Shown piece after piece: positions 54,601 through 57,600 of a DNA stretch of 64,000 nt. The stretch spans positions 558,001-622,000 of the forward strand of contig CP053170.1 in the NCBI GenBank assembly GCA_014607495.2, written 5' to 3'. This DNA is from Carposina sasakii. Its lineage: Eukaryota; Arthropoda; Insecta; Lepidoptera; Carposinidae. Within the stretch, counting starts at the first letter, position 1; each line of letters begins with the position of its first letter. The notes beneath the pieces are model-generated. The model searched no databases and had not been told where the DNA came from. It saw nothing but the letters and a program-made list of their open reading frames with translations. The position numbers were made by a program, and so were the translations under genes.

Positions 54601-57600
54601 TGGAGAGGTCTCCAATAACTTAAAAAACTGTGAATGGTGCTACTGTAATGTACATTTGGAGCAGCGTTGTGTAAAAAAGCAATTTGTTGAGTGTGACGAT
54701 ACAGGTAATGCACTGAAAGAAAAGAGCCGGAGGTGTACGTATATCGTATCTCAAGCCGTGTATGCACGAGCATCAATGAATAAGAATATAGTGGATACGA
54801 ACATGGAACGGGATGGCGGAGGTCGGGGGGAGGCCCTCTGCCCCAGCTAGGGGATAAGTCAAGAATACGAACATCAAAAAAAAGTTTTTGATGACAGAGT
54901 TCTTGTAATCGTCATTAGTTCATGTGTACACGGCTATAACACGGCTATATCTCTTTAGAGCTGCTCATTTCATAATACATTTCTGTTTTAGTTCTGAACC
55001 CAAGGGCACCTGTCGAATTAGATCCAGCAATGATCAGTGATAATGAAACTTTACCAGTGTTACCATACTTGTTCTCTCCCTGTAGACCTGGAAACAAGTA
55101 TCAGGTTGATTGTAATAAATGCATTTGTAATGATGAGGGGAATCTCTTATGCCAGAGGAATTATTGCTTTAGCTTTAACGACGCTCATGCAAGGGATGCT
55201 TACAAAATGTCAGGTAGGTAATTTTTAAGAATACTCTTATAGGAATTGTTTATGTATAAGTTTATACTTGGCATCAGGCAGATAGCCGGCAGTAAAACAA
55301 ACGCTAAATCCTTAGCACTATGAGTATCCAAAGAAGATAGCGGTGATAGCCCCGTGGTTAAGACGTGCATCTTCCAAGCGGGAGGCGTAAGTTCGATCCC
55401 AGTCACGGGCCTGTTGCAAAATTGTCACTTAGCCCGTGCCTCGGAAAGTACGTAAAACCGTTGGTCCTGCGCCTGATCTCTCTCCGATCGTGTCGGCTTT
55501 CCATCCCATCGGACTATGAGAGTAACGGAATAGAGAGTGCATCTGTGTTTGCGCACACACTTGTGCACTATAATATCTCCTGCATACCTGGCCAATCTCC
55601 GTAGAGATTGGTCGCGTCGAAATATGGTCGGAGATGATCATCATTCAAAGAAACCCTATTGTGCCGACCCTATAGATAATTAGATGAGGACAGGAAGATG
55701 ATGATCTTCTGATAAATTTGGTTAAAAAGTTAAGCCATTCACATGACTCAAATGCTTTCAGGCGGCATCGGGTTAAAATTGTTCTTTAGTTTGGATGCAA
55801 CATGTTGAGTATTTCCCGCTCTTTATAGTTATATCGAGCTGATACTTCATCACCGATCCCGGGATTGTATTCCTTATTACCGATGCACATAGTCTTTTTA
55901 ATTCCAAAGTGCTAATATCATGTATTTGTTGCCCAAGGAACCAGTTGCCGCGCCGGAGAGGTTATTTTCTACAATTGCATAAGATGCGAATGTTCTAAGA
56001 AGAAGATGCGGTGTAATGCGATACCTGGCTGTAGGACGCAGTCTGAGGAGATCCTGGTGAAATCGTACCAGGCCCAAGGCATGTCTCTAGACATATCTGG
56101 ATCGTATGGAGCGAGGACTAAGGAGTGCATTCCAAATTCGATCTATAGGTATGTGGCTGCCGTTCATTTTAACGTTAAAAAACGTTAAAAAAAACGCTGA
56201 AAGAATTTGTCAACCCTGTAGTCGCGCCGGCAGAGCAATATAAACTATGTGAAACATGATAATGTAGATTAATATATACAATGTTAACATATACATATAA
56301 TGTTAATAAAGTCATATACGATGACTTAAACAGGGCGGCTGGTAATGACTGGATGGCAATAATAGGATATCGAGATTTGTGGCGGCTATGGAGAGGCCTA
56401 CGTTCAGCAGTGCAATATGCTGATGATGATGATGAACATATACAAGGAAGTGGATTCAAAGTAGCAGCTATACATTGCACGCTAGATGCTCAGCCCCCTG
56501 ATTACGTAAAAGCAATAGCAAAGCCGAAGCAAAGCGATAGCGAAAATTGTACAATATTCGCCTTGAAATGTCAAAGTTCCTTTGAAATTCATTTTACGTA
56601 ATACAAATTTGACAAGCAATCAGCGATTTTTGTACAATTTTCGCTATCGCTCTGCTTTTGCTGGTTAGGTAATAAGGGGGCAGATCTGGTTCCTTGCCCC
56701 GACCGTAGTTGACTGTAGTTCTAGCCTGTGATCGTGACCTTGAGGTTTTAGGTACGAGGGCTAAGGTAGGGGAGTAAGTATATGGAATATATATGGAACC
56801 TGTGGTGGGGGAACACTTGCTGGAAATACCAGTGTGTATCTATTTTCATTTTAGGCTGGACTGCAATAAGTGCTATTGCCAAAAAGACGGGTCCCTGAGG
56901 TGTACCAAAATGACTTGTCTAAATTACAAGCAAATAGACGGTCTGCGGAAGCTGAGGAATCGACTGGAAGGTCAGTCTTGAAGACAAGTCTTTCGAGAAG
57001 ATTAAGATATAAGCATTATTCAATAAACCTTTTTTATGGGTTGCATGTTTAATTTACTTCTGAATACTTATTATACACCTACTTATATCATTATACCCTT
57101 ACCACATGGGACTTATAAGGCGAACTGGTGAAGTAGGTGTGCAATTTGCACACTTCGGTCCAATCCAACCTTTTAAGGGAATAATGGGCGTGACTACCTA
57201 CATGTATATTAAGAACAATAAAGTCGACAATTAATAGGATTTCCAAGAGTGTACTGGAAACCAAATACAAATAAACCTTTGATCGAATAAACCATAACTT
57301 CGTTGAATTCGAATGCGCACGCGGCCTTTTTATTGAGCTTAAAAAAGTTCCTCATAGTCCATGAGAAACGATGTTAGGTCTGGGGGCTGGGGGCTTATCG
57401 CCTGACCCAAATGTTGGTGACTTTCAGCTCATAATATCAGTAGGTATTATAAGTTAACCACTACAATTATCATAATCGTCTAACTGTACCTGCTCAAAAT
57501 CATACAGATTTTTGTACTTAATTATACCTACCTAATTAGAACTAGAAGTTAATTAGGCAGGTAATCTAGGTGCCGATCAAACTTTATGGGTTTTATCTTG

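Noticed and set aside
54705..54710. gtaatg as donor of cassette I exon A
   Set aside because: The gtacgt at 54735 lies at the position used in the two other cassettes and keeps the homologous end of the exon.
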